The position numbers were made by a program, and so were the translations under genes. This document shows, piece after piece, positions 27,585-34,648 of a stretch of DNA of 64,000 nucleotides. This stretch comes from Methanosarcinales archaeon. GTDB lineage: Archaea > Halobacteriota > Methanosarcinia > Methanosarcinales > Methanoperedenaceae. Where the stretch lies: assembly GCA_905339155.1 (NCBI GenBank), contig CAJPFJ010000006.1, positions 29,441 through 93,440 of the forward strand. The letters run 5' to 3'. Under the pieces are notes generated by a model. The model was not told where the DNA came from. It saw only the letters and a list, made by a program, of their open reading frames with translations, and ran no database searches. How positions within the stretch are numbered: the first letter of the stretch is position 1; the number at the start of each line of letters is the position of its first letter.

Positions 27585-28322
27585 ATGAAAAGCATATTAA
27601 AAAAGTGTAATTCTAATATAACGTGGTCTAAATTAGTATTGCTGACTTTATGCGCTTCACTGCTTGCTGGCACAGCAGGCGCCACTCTTGAGATCACAGA
27701 TTTCTTTTCAGATTACACAAGCAGCGAGGTCACTTTTAGATCTGACCAGGATCACCAGGGAAAAGCCGTTTTTGAGCTCATGGATGGGGCAAATGTAGTA
27801 GAATCACAGATCGTGCCTTTTAAAGCAGGTGCCGGAGAAGAAGTTTCCAAAGTAATATTATGGCAGAACAAACACCAGCGCGATTATTTCACTGCTAAAG
27901 TGAATATATATAATGACACTAAACTTCATGACAATAAAACATATCCGGTTTCATATGGAACCGTTGACATGCCCAGTTTCCATGTAGTGGATTTCTCAGC
28001 TTCCAATAAAGGTGTGCAGTTGCTACTGCGCCCTTTTAATCCAAGCGTTGTTGATATCAAAATAGAACTGCTTGACGGCAATGACATTGTATATACAAAG
28101 ACAAGGGAAGTAATTGTTGAACTCTTAAAAAGGCTCAGTGAAAAAGGCCAGACTATCATTGTGGTGACACATGATATGGAGGTGGCGAAACAAACGAACC
28201 GAATAATAACTATGCGTGACGGGAAAATTGAAGGTGATGAATTTATAGCTCAACATCTTATGGTTGGACAGATGAGGGGGAAGCTTCCACCCGATTACAG
28301 GAAATATCAAGATAGCCGATGA
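27585..28322 (+). pseudogene. Chimera: secreted protein N-part fused to ABC ATPase C-tail
   Basis: Residues 1-33 are a signal peptide; to about residue 172 it is an extracytoplasmic beta-rich domain I cannot name. From about residue 175 (nt about 28100) the text becomes the end of a LolD/MacB-type ABC ATPase: VIVELLKRLSEKGQTIIVVTHDMEVAKQTNRIITMRDGKIE, with the switch histidine in VTHD but no Walker A, signature or Walker B. The last 26 residues match neither. The two parts cannot work together, since one is exported and the other is cytoplasmic, so a deletion joining two neighbouring genes is the best explanation. A good SD (AGGAGGA, 27574-27580) and promoter remain, so it may still be expressed. 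Confidence 0.75.
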
Positions 28323-28479
28323 TCCCTGGGGCAACACGCGAGTTGGTTTCAATGGGAGCGCAAAGATCAGTCGAAGGGATTTTGGTTTAATGACCGATTT
28401 GATGGTAGAAACCGGCGGGCTGTTGGTGGGGAAGGACATAGTAATTAACATTGCTGCGGAACTCCTTCTCCAATCCTGA
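28309..28479 (+). pseudogene. YceI-family C-terminal remnant
   Basis: In a frame different from the chimera it overlaps, 57 codons read KIADDPWGNTRVGF, KISRRDFGLMTD, ETGGLLVGKDIVINIAAELLL, the well-known end of YceI lipocalin-like periplasmic proteins that bind polyprenoid compounds. The frame has a stop just upstream (28273-28275), so the N-terminal two-thirds is gone. This adds a third gene to the fragments joined here. Confidence 0.75.
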
Positions 28480-28647
28480 TTCCAATTGACAGGTTCCACC
28501 CCCTTGACCGCTTACACATGATTCAAAATAGCTTTTTGACCTTTGCCACATGATCTGTGTGCACCTTTCTTCAGTATCAGACCATGGAACAAAACCTTTA
28601 TCATTTACTGATACAATTACGGGATGCCCCCATCATTGAACCAATGT

Positions 28648-28720
28648 GCCTGGGTGGGGTAGCTGGTTATCCTATGGGACTGTGGATCCTACGACCCGGG
28701 TTCGAATCCCGGCCCGGGCC
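28648..28720 (+). tRNA. tRNA-His (anticodon GTG)
   Basis: Full cloverleaf: acceptor GCCTGGG/CCCGGGC with one T-G wobble, D arm around GGGTAGCTGGTTATCC, anticodon stem TGGGA/TCCTA enclosing loop CTGTGGA (GTG at 34-36), T arm CCGGG-TTCGAAT-CCCGG. Discriminator base is C, typical of tRNA-His. The base at -1 is T in the DNA, so the G-1 identity nucleotide would have to be added after transcription. No CCA is encoded. A TTTATC-like box A lies about 45 bp upstream. Confidence 0.92.
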
Positions 28721-28745
28721 TGTTGTTTTTATTCGAGCCCTGCAT

Positions 28746-29714
28746 ATGTCCAAATATAATATTTCAAGAATTACCAAGCCAAAAAAACAATATATTTTCA
28801 TTTTACTGGCAGCAATAATTTTAGTTTTTGTTCTGGGTTCTGGCATATTTAAACCTCAGGAAATCACGGAAAAACCAAAGCCCTCAGTTTCCATTGGTTG
28901 TGACAGGGTTTTATGGAAAGATACGGAAGAAGTACTCGAGGCAACGGTCAAGAACATAGATAACCCCACATTTGAATGGATATCAGACGGCACAAATATC
29001 GGTAATGCCCGGAAACTTTTAAAAAAATTTGAGATCGGAGGGCACTCAATAATACTCAATGTGACTTTCAATAGCCAGACGCTTGCTGCGAACAAATCTA
29101 TTATGGTCATTGATTCGGTTGATGGCATTACTCTTCGCGAATATGCAGCTTCGAAAAACCAGCGGGGATTCCAGACCATGTTCAAAGGAAAAAATACGGG
29201 AGTAAAAGGAGTTATGGTTTATGTAGATTCATTTCCACCTTCCGAAGTAAATGCTTGCGGTGCAGTCTTAACAAAAGCGCTTTTTTCGGGAAATCACACA
29301 TGGAAAGCAGAATACCGTGGCGCCAGGATAGCATCCGGCACTTTCATTATCAAAGAAATAAGCGAATTGAAGATCGAAAGAATTGAAATCGCACCCAGTT
29401 ATTTTGCCGGTAGTGATGTTAAGGCAAAGATCGTTGTTATGAACACAGGGTCTGTTACAATCAAAGGATTCGAGACAGAGACTATTGCAGTAAATAATGA
29501 TTATGCCTGGATGGGAGATAAGGCGAAAAGAGAATATTCCAATCAATATAATGCAGATATTAAACCCGGTGCATCATATGACATCCCGATACAGATGACA
29601 ATTCCGGAAAAAGTAAGTGGAATAAGACCATCGGGAAAATATACTATAACAGTTAATTTATTATTACAAAGGAAAACTGTGGATACAAAAATTGTAACCA
29701 CTCAGGTCAAATGA
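28746..29714 (+). CDS. Membrane-anchored extracytoplasmic protein of unknown function
   Basis: 322 residues from ATG 28746. Earlier in-frame starts (28557 on) run through the tRNA gene and are rejected. One N-terminal membrane segment (YIFILLAAIILVFVLGSGIF, about residues 17-36) follows a basic cytoplasmic tip (N-in). The exterior part is beta-rich; the C-terminal 120 residues look like a CARDB/Ig-type domain (LKIERIEIAPSYFAGSDVKAKIVVMNTGSVTIKGFETE). Two cysteines (IGCDRV and NACGAV). It begins 26 bp after tRNA-His, so it may use the tRNA read-through or its own weak promoter. No family recognised. Confidence 0.7.
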   Translation: MSKYNISRITKPKKQYIFILLAAIILVFVLGSGIFKPQEITEKPKPSVSIGCDRVLWKDTEEVLEATVKNIDNPTFEWISDGTNIGNARKLLKKFEIGGHSIILNVTFNSQTLAANKSIMVIDSVDGITLREYAASKNQRGFQTMFKGKNTGVKGVMVYVDSFPPSEVNACGAVLTKALFSGNHTWKAEYRGARIASGTFIIKEISELKIERIEIAPSYFAGSDVKAKIVVMNTGSVTIKGFETETIAVNNDYAWMGDKAKREYSNQYNADIKPGASYDIPIQMTIPEKVSGIRPSGKYTITVNLLLQRKTVDTKIVTTQVK

Positions 29715-29777
29715 GTCATAAAAGGAATTATCAGACTAAATAAAGATTTTGGGAACTGAATACAGTGGCTCATAATT

Positions 29778-29919
29778 CCGTAACGGTAAATTTGTGGTTA
29801 AATTCCGTTACGGTAAATCTTAAATAAAATCCGTTACGCCATTAAATCTTTGTATTTCCGTAACGGTATTTAGGTTGTTAAATTCGTTAAGCAATTATCC
29901 GGTATAATTCCCGTAACGG
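29778..29919. repeat. Periodic array of six CCGTWACGG palindromes
   Basis: 9-bp near-palindromic cores start at 29778, 29805, 29831, 29858, 29884 and 29911; successive distances are 27, 26, 27, 26 and 27 bp. Cores: CCGTAACGG, CCGTTACGG, CCGTTACGC, CCGTAACGG, TCGTTAAGC (degenerate), CCGTAACGG. Flanks are A/T only and often extend the symmetry (aatt..., ...taat). The spacing is about 2.5 helical turns, so adjacent sites face opposite sides of DNA. Spacers share little sequence, so this is not a CRISPR and not a simple tandem repeat. It looks like an iteron, centromere-like or operator array for a dimeric protein. The stretch 29715-29777 and 29920-30159 shows nothing else I can name. Confidence 0.75.
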
Positions 29920-30159
29920 AAATTAATAGTTATTTTTATTCAAAACTCTTATTTTAATTTATGGCGATAGTTCTCTATCAAGTCTTACATTTACACCCTG
30001 GCAATCACAAAAGAAAATTTCAAAGAAAAAAAAGGCTTTTTTTATCTGAGAACAGAAATTTTTGAATCATTTGAAACAATCTAATTTTGATGTAAGTTTG
30101 TGCAAAATCCAGGAAAAATCAATGGTTTTTCCCCGCCAAATACAGCATTTAGTCCATAA

Positions 30160-30187
30160 AGTACGTATAATCTACATTATACGTACT
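30160..30187. other. dif: Candidate dif site (Xer recombination target)
   Basis: 28 bp made of an 11-bp arm AGTACGTATAA, a 6-bp centre TCTACA and an 11-bp arm TTATACGTACT; the arms are perfect inverted complements. Layout and core (ATAA-TnTAnA-TTAT) match the bacterial dif plan (E. coli arms end ...CATAA and begin TTATG...) and the archaeal TATAA-N6-TTATA pattern. xerA starts 203 bp downstream. The symmetry extends to 14 bp per arm (30158-30189). The T-rich end (ACTTTTT) means a transcription terminator is the main alternative, but no gene ends close by. Confidence 0.6.
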
Positions 30188-30390
30188 TTTTCACTCCAGC
30201 CATAATGTTCCTTTTCTAAGCAAGAATATATATGACTAAATCACATAAATACATATCGGCAACTGTAATATCAAATTTTTTTCTACGCAAAATCGATTTT
30301 TCTTTTTCCAGTTGATGCGATTCTTTTTCAGCGACCTCGGAAAATTAGACGGAGTTTTTATATACTTTAAATACATAAAAATAAACTGTT

Positions 30391-31227
30391 ATGCCAGTTG
30401 AACTTCCACCCGAATTGAAAAAGCTTGAGATTGAGTTAAAACTCCGTGGCTTTTCAAAACAGACATCAAAGATGTATCTTTTCTATAATCGCAAATTCCT
30501 TGAATTTATTAAAAAGGATCCCGAAGAGATAAAGGATGATGATATAAAGGAGTACCTGGCCTCCAAGATATCAGACGATTCGCTATCAAATTCCTCGATC
30601 GCACTCATAAAAGCATCATTAAAATTTTTCTATACAGATATGCTTGGAAAAAACATGTCTTTGATAAAAACGCCAAAAGCATCAAAAAAGCTGCCTGTAG
30701 TGCTGACTCATAAGGAGATAAAAGACCTCATCGATAATACCGAAAACATAAAGCATAGGCTCTTAATTGAACTCCTTTATTCCACTGGCCTTCGGCTTTC
30801 GGAATGCATCAACCTTCAATACTGTGACCTTGACCTAAATGATGGCACAGGCTGGGTACGGCTTGGAAAAGGCGCAAAGGACAGGATATTTATTGTCTCT
30901 GAAATATTCAAGAAGGACCTTCTCGAGTACATCGAAAAAAAAAATGTAGGAGGAAAAGGTTATATTTTTTCGATAAATGGCAGAAAAATGTCATCAAGCG
31001 GTATCCAGCATGCGATCAAAGTCTGTGCAGAGCGCGCAGGTATCGACAAACCTGTGCACGTACACACGTTGCGTCATTCTTTCGCAACACATCTTCTTGA
31101 GAATGGCGTGGACATAAGGAAGATACAAAAGTTGCTGGGGCATTCGAATTTGCAGACTACGCAGATATATACCCAGGTTTCAAGTGATGAGATTAAGAAG
31201 ATCAAAAGCCCGCTGGATATGCTATAA
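30391..31227 (+). CDS. xerA: XerA-type tyrosine recombinase
   Basis: 278 residues. N-terminal SAM-like core-binding domain (about 1-95), then the catalytic domain with Arg in STGLRLSE, Lys in LGKGAKDR, His-x-x-Arg in HTLRHSFATHLL, LGHSNLQTT and nucleophile Tyr in TQIYTQV. The compact form matches archaeal XerA, which alone resolves chromosome dimers at dif. TATA TTTATATAC at 30357-30365 places the start near ATG 30391, so the message is probably leaderless. With a dif-like site 203 bp upstream it forms a single-recombinase Xer/dif module; a phage- or element-derived integrase is the alternative. Confidence 0.9.
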   Translation: MPVELPPELKKLEIELKLRGFSKQTSKMYLFYNRKFLEFIKKDPEEIKDDDIKEYLASKISDDSLSNSSIALIKASLKFFYTDMLGKNMSLIKTPKASKKLPVVLTHKEIKDLIDNTENIKHRLLIELLYSTGLRLSECINLQYCDLDLNDGTGWVRLGKGAKDRIFIVSEIFKKDLLEYIEKKNVGGKGYIFSINGRKMSSSGIQHAIKVCAERAGIDKPVHVHTLRHSFATHLLENGVDIRKIQKLLGHSNLQTTQIYTQVSSDEIKKIKSPLDML

Positions 31228-31267
31228 TGTTATAAAATATAATAATCTTAATTCAGATTACTATACC

Positions 31268-31284
31268 CCGCAGCTCTGCTGCGG
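31268..31284. terminator. GC hairpin after xerA
   Basis: CCGCAG-ctctg-CTGCGG, a perfect 6-bp stem in the 90-bp gap between convergent xerA and the small membrane protein gene. Possible transcription end for both. It could also be the palindromic scar of a small insertion element. Confidence 0.4.
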
Positions 31285-31317
31285 TTGGGTGTGCCGTCGC
31301 AACGTTTGACTTTATTA

Positions 31318-31605
31318 CTATTTCATCTCAATGTGACGTTGTTCATACATCAGTCTTTCTTTTTCTTTCGCGAGTTCCATTTCCCTGCGAGCAATCGCTT
31401 TCATTGCATCACTCGGTTTATAATTCACATTGATCCTGTACTTTTGGTCTCTCGAATAAACAGTATAGCCATATAAAAGGAATCCCGCTGTTGCAATCGG
31501 GATAAGAAATACCCAGCCAGTCACAAAACCCATAAAAGCCATGCCTATTAATGAGGTAAAACCATATGCCAATTTTTTATTCCTGAACATTTCATTTGTA
31601 TTCAT
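31318..31605 (-). CDS. Small membrane protein with cytoplasmic charged tail (95 aa)
   Basis: Two hydrophobic segments (about residues 16-32 and 33-50, GFTSLIGMAFMGFVTGWVFLIPIATAGFLLYGYTV) followed by a long charged helix (MKAIARREMELAKEKERLMYEQRHIEMK). The second ATG (31605) is chosen because AAAGGA lies 9 nt before it; the first, at 31614, abuts that Shine-Dalgarno. TATA TTATATAA at 31633-31640. Two CCGTWACGG-type sites with 27-bp spacing (31710, 31737) lie upstream. I do not recognise a family. Confidence 0.65.
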   Translation of the reverse strand: MNTNEMFRNKKLAYGFTSLIGMAFMGFVTGWVFLIPIATAGFLLYGYTVYSRDQKYRINVNYKPSDAMKAIARREMELAKEKERLMYEQRHIEMK

Positions 31606-31709
31606 ATTGATCATTCCTTTTTTTCAGTTATATTATATAATTCTCCTCTGAGGTAATAATTGTTTCGTAAGGGTGCGAACTAACTATATAATTTAATTTG
31701 TATTTAATT

Positions 31710-31745
31710 GCGTAACGCGATTTATTAAATTAATTCGCGTAACGG
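31710..31745. promoter_or_regulatory. Pair of CCGTWACGG-type sites, 27-bp spacing
   Basis: GCGTAACGC at 31710-31718 and GCGTAACGG at 31737-31745 share the core CGTAACG and the 27-bp period of the array at 29778. They lie about 105-140 bp upstream of the small membrane protein start. A looser TCGTAAGGG at 31665 may be a third half-site. Confidence 0.5.
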
Positions 31746-31808
31746 ATTTGATATAATATCTTGGAAAGTCAAGTTAGATAATAGTTCCCATTTCAAATAG
31801 GATAGGTA

Positions 31809-31903
31809 AGTGGGCAGAAAGGGGATTATGGTGGTTAGAAAAAATTTTCTCTGCCCACTACAATTCGTATATATACGAACAAAACTATTTATAGTTTACG
31901 GTT
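31809..31903. repeat. Structured repeat, copy 1
   Basis: Consists of a perfect 10-bp inverted repeat AGTGGGCAGA (31809-31818) and TCTGCCCACT (31850-31859) enclosing GATTATGGTGGT, 4 nt (acaa), a perfect 16-bp palindrome TTCGTATATATACGAA (31864-31879), and the block TATTTATAGTTTACGGTT (31886-31903). The same order and spacing recur in copy 2, 141 bp downstream. No protein-coding frame is conserved between copies. Confidence 0.7.
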
Positions 31904-31949
31904 CCTGTAAAGATGAGCATTTTTTTTAAAAAAGTACTGAATAGGAGGT

Positions 31950-32057
31950 AGTGGGCATTTGGGATTTATGGTGGTGTGGTATTGAAAAAAAAGATTATTT
32001 TTTTCCGCCCACTACAATTCGTATATATGCGAACTATAGTATTTATAGTTTACGGTT
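31950..32057. repeat. Structured repeat, copy 2
   Basis: AGTGGGC (31950-31956) and GCCCACT (32007-32013) enclose TTTATGGTGGT; then the same 4-nt spacer, palindrome TTCGTATATATGCGAA (32018-32033, one mismatch) and the identical 18-nt block at 32040-32057. The inner parts differ in sequence and length (41 versus 50 nt between arm and arm), while the ends and the palindrome are conserved. Confidence 0.7.
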
Positions 32058-32097
32058 ATGGTTATAATGAGTATCAATGTGTTAAACTCAACAAAAT

Positions 32098-32130
32098 CCG
32101 TAACGGCATCTTTATATATTCCCGTAACGC
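32098..32130 (+). promoter_or_regulatory. Promoter with TATA box bracketed by CCGTAACG sites
   Basis: CCGTAACGG at 32098-32106, TATA TTTATATATT at 32111-32120 and CCGTAACGC at 32122-32130, 12 bp before ATG 32143. A protein bound to both would cover TFB/TBP contacts and the transcription start, so repression is the natural reading. The sites share the core of the array at 29778. Confidence 0.6.
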
Positions 32131-32142
32131 AATCAGTATATC

Positions 32143-32391
32143 ATGACCGAACGTAAATATACCCGCTGGAAAAAATGCCTGATATGTGACGATTTTGTGA
32201 AACTCATGTTCCCGGAGGACGCAAAGGATATGCTCATGATTTACGAACCCGTAGAAGGAATGAGCGATGAATCCAGGAATTGGAAGAAAAAACAAATGGG
32301 ATACATACACCGGTCCTGTCTTTTAAAAGCTGCATCATTGAAAATTAAATATAATGAAGAAAGAAACCCTGGTATTTCAGAGGTCTTATAG
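32143..32391 (+). CDS. Small protein with putative zinc-binding Cys/His motif (82 aa)
   Basis: CLICDDF near residue 12 and HRSC near residue 56 could form a CxxC...HxxC zinc site; the rest is basic and aromatic (RKYTRWKK, NWKKKQMGYIHR). Not a family I know. Its stop overlaps the GTG of ubiD by one base (TAGTG), so it is in operon with ubiD and the CCGTAACG-bracketed promoter would also control that gene. It may be an accessory factor or a DNA/RNA-binding protein. Confidence 0.6.
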   Translation: MTERKYTRWKKCLICDDFVKLMFPEDAKDMLMIYEPVEGMSDESRNWKKKQMGYIHRSCLLKAASLKIKYNEERNPGISEVL

Positions 32392-33833
32392 TGGCATATA
32401 AGGATTTACGGGAATTCATTGGAATTCTCGAAAAACGAGGGCTTCTGAAGCGGATAAAAACAGAAGTAAGCGCAGAGCTTGAGATCACTGAAATCCTTGA
32501 CCGGTGTGTTAAAAAGAACGGCCCTGCACTTCTTTTTGAAAATGTAAAAGGCTATAAGATGCCTGTATTTGCCAATGCATTCGGTACAATGGAACGAATG
32601 TGCCTTGCACTTGACGTAAATGATCTTGATGAAATCGGAGCAAGGATACAAAAATTCATGCAATTTGAAGCCCCATCGGGATTATGGGAAGGAATAAAGA
32701 AGCTCCCTGAGGTTGTGGAACTTACATCATTTGCCCAAAAACATGTAAAATCGGGCCCCTGTAAAGAAATAATCCTTAAAGAAGGATTGTCGCTTGATGA
32801 TTTTCCAATATTGAAATGCTGGCCCGGGGACGGGGGACGCTTCATAACGCTTCCTCTTGTATTCACAAAAAATCCAAAAACTGGAAAGCAGAATGTAGGG
32901 ATGTACAGGATGCAGGTATATGATGGCAAAACCACAGGCATGCACTGGCATATCCATAAGCATGGGGCGAGGGATTACGCTGATTCGGCAGGCAACGGAA
33001 AAATTGAAGTCGCCGTTGCTATTGGAGCAGATCCATCTATCGTTTACTCAGCCACTGCGCCGCTTCCTGATAATATTGATGAGATGATGTTTGCCGGATT
33101 CCTGCGTAAAAAGAACGTGGAGCTTGTTAAATGCGAGACATTTGACATTTACGTTCCCGCGCATGCCGAAATTATCCTCGAAGGATATGTTGACGAAAAA
33201 GAGCGCCGCACAGAAGGGCCTTTTGGCGATCACACAGGATATTATTCACTTGCAGATGAATTCCCGGTGTTCCATGTAACATGCATTACACACCGAAAGA
33301 ATCCGATCTACCATGCGACCATCGTGGGAATACCGCCGATGGAAGACGCATATCTTGGGAAAGCAACTGAGAGGATATTCCTTCCTCTTATGAAAGCCCA
33401 GCTTCCTGAAATAGTCGACATCAACCTTCCGGTTGAAGCCGTTTTCCATAATCTTTGCATAGTGTCAATAAAAAAGCGGTATCCTGGACATGCCAAAAAA
33501 GTCATGTTCGCACTCTGGGGAATGGGACAGATGATGTTCGCAAAGACCATAATCGTGCTTGATGATGATGTAAATGTGCAGGACATGAGGGAAGTGCTCT
33601 GGGCAACGACCACGCGCATTGACCCTGCCATGGACGTTACGATAATCGATAAAGCGCCCACGGATACCCTTGACCATGCTTCGCCCCTTCCCAACCTTGG
33701 TTCCAAAATGGGTATTGATGCAACGCGAAAAGGGTCGTTTGAAGGATTCAACCGCGAATGGCCTGACGCTTTGAAAATGGATGAAGATGTAAAAACGCGA
33801 GTTGATAAGATATGGAAAGAGCTTGGATTGTAA
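32391..33833 (+). CDS. ubiD: UbiD-family prenylated-FMN decarboxylase
   Basis: 480 residues, GTG start coupled to the upstream small gene. UbiD enzymes decarboxylate aromatic or unsaturated acids with prenyl-FMN, including in menaquinone/ubiquinone synthesis. Typical segments: GPALLFENVKGYKMPV, MHWHIHKHGARDY, AVAIGADPSIVYSATAPLP, EIILEGYVDEKERRTEGPFGDHTGYYS (with the catalytic Glu region), HNLCIVSIKKRYPGHAKKVMFALWG. The gene for the flavin prenyltransferase UbiX is not in the window. The UbiA gene 0.8 kb downstream suggests a shared quinone pathway. Confidence 0.92.
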   Translation: MAYKDLREFIGILEKRGLLKRIKTEVSAELEITEILDRCVKKNGPALLFENVKGYKMPVFANAFGTMERMCLALDVNDLDEIGARIQKFMQFEAPSGLWEGIKKLPEVVELTSFAQKHVKSGPCKEIILKEGLSLDDFPILKCWPGDGGRFITLPLVFTKNPKTGKQNVGMYRMQVYDGKTTGMHWHIHKHGARDYADSAGNGKIEVAVAIGADPSIVYSATAPLPDNIDEMMFAGFLRKKNVELVKCETFDIYVPAHAEIILEGYVDEKERRTEGPFGDHTGYYSLADEFPVFHVTCITHRKNPIYHATIVGIPPMEDAYLGKATERIFLPLMKAQLPEIVDINLPVEAVFHNLCIVSIKKRYPGHAKKVMFALWGMGQMMFAKTIIVLDDDVNVQDMREVLWATTTRIDPAMDVTIIDKAPTDTLDHASPLPNLGSKMGIDATRKGSFEGFNREWPDALKMDEDVKTRVDKIWKELGL

Positions 33834-33839
33834 TTATAA

Positions 33840-34604
33840 TTAATCCTTGCTCAGGTCCTCCCCTCCGAAATATATCTGCTGCACTGTGTTGTATATGTCT
33901 TCCATTCCTGAACCATAAGTCGATGAGACCGGGATAATATTCTGGCTTGCCCCAAATGATTTGAGCGCGAAAAGGAATTCAATACTTAGCTGGCTTTGCA
34001 TTGTAGGTACCTCGTTATGTATCTCATCTTCAAGATCCATAATATTCCTGCTCCAGTTGATTATCCTCTCACGTTCTTCATTTTTTAGCAGATCGGATTT
34101 TGGAAGAATATTCAGGAAAGGAATATTGAACCTCATCTGCACTGAAGCCGCCTGGAGCATTAATGAAATGAAACCGGACGCAGTTTTTGAAATTATGGGA
34201 TCATACAGGAAACCGATAATCGACTCCTCGGCGCCAAGTGTATCAATAAGGAATTTTCCGGATTGGCGAAGCACAAATAATTCCATCTGCCCGGGCGTGT
34301 CAAAAATAACATAATCGGAATCATAGCTTTCGATTATCTCTTTCATTTCATCGATATTCAAAGCAAGGAGGTCCGCTGCAAGGATCTGGGCACCGTTTGG
34401 CCCGACTCCGTATTCTTTCATTACATCATCCAATTTTACCCAGTCACGGATATCCACATCAGGGACATAAGGAGCATTTTCGATACCGGGATCAAGGTTC
34501 ACCGTAATTGCATCATATTTCTGGTTTTCCATCCATCCAAAAAAAGCGTTTGTAAGTGAAGATTTGCCACTTCCAGCCGATCCGATAAAATAAAGATTGA
34601 TCAT
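33840..34604 (-). CDS. GPN-loop GTPase
   Basis: 254 residues from ATG 34604, the start that begins with the G1 region MINLYFIGSAGSGKSS; the longer frame to 34814 overlaps divergent ubiA and is rejected. The family-defining GPN loop is in VGPNGAQIL; switch region DTPGQMELF; SKxD-like guanine motif LPKSDLL. Eukaryotic homologues (Gpn1-3) assemble RNA polymerase II; archaeal ones are homodimers of uncertain role. It lies between ubiD (convergent, 6-bp gap) and ubiA (divergent, 44 bp). Confidence 0.92.
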   Translation of the reverse strand: MINLYFIGSAGSGKSSLTNAFFGWMENQKYDAITVNLDPGIENAPYVPDVDIRDWVKLDDVMKEYGVGPNGAQILAADLLALNIDEMKEIIESYDSDYVIFDTPGQMELFVLRQSGKFLIDTLGAEESIIGFLYDPIISKTASGFISLMLQAASVQMRFNIPFLNILPKSDLLKNEERERIINWSRNIMDLEDEIHNEVPTMQSQLSIEFLFALKSFGASQNIIPVSSTYGSGMEDIYNTVQQIYFGGEDLSKD

Positions 34605-34648
34605 TGCTATCAGGTAGTTAATAACAGTCAAGAGAGAAAAGATTTTTG

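Noticed and set aside
28557..28745. N-terminal extension of the anchored protein
   Set aside because: The extension reads through the complete tRNA-His gene; the first Met after it is followed by a normal membrane anchor.
29778..29919. CRISPR array
   Set aside because: The conserved unit is only 9 bp (up to 18 with AT flanks), spacers are AT-rich and 17-18 bp, and no cas gene is near. Unit and spacer sizes do not fit.
30158..30189. Intrinsic terminator instead of dif
   Set aside because: A T run follows, but the nearest upstream gene ends about 440 bp away and the 11-6-11 dif layout with matching core beside xerA explains more. Kept as the main alternative.
29715..30390. SRP RNA or RNase P RNA
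   Set aside because: No GC-rich long helices or conserved core segments of either RNA; the region is AT-rich and explained by the array, the dif-like site and the xerA promoter.
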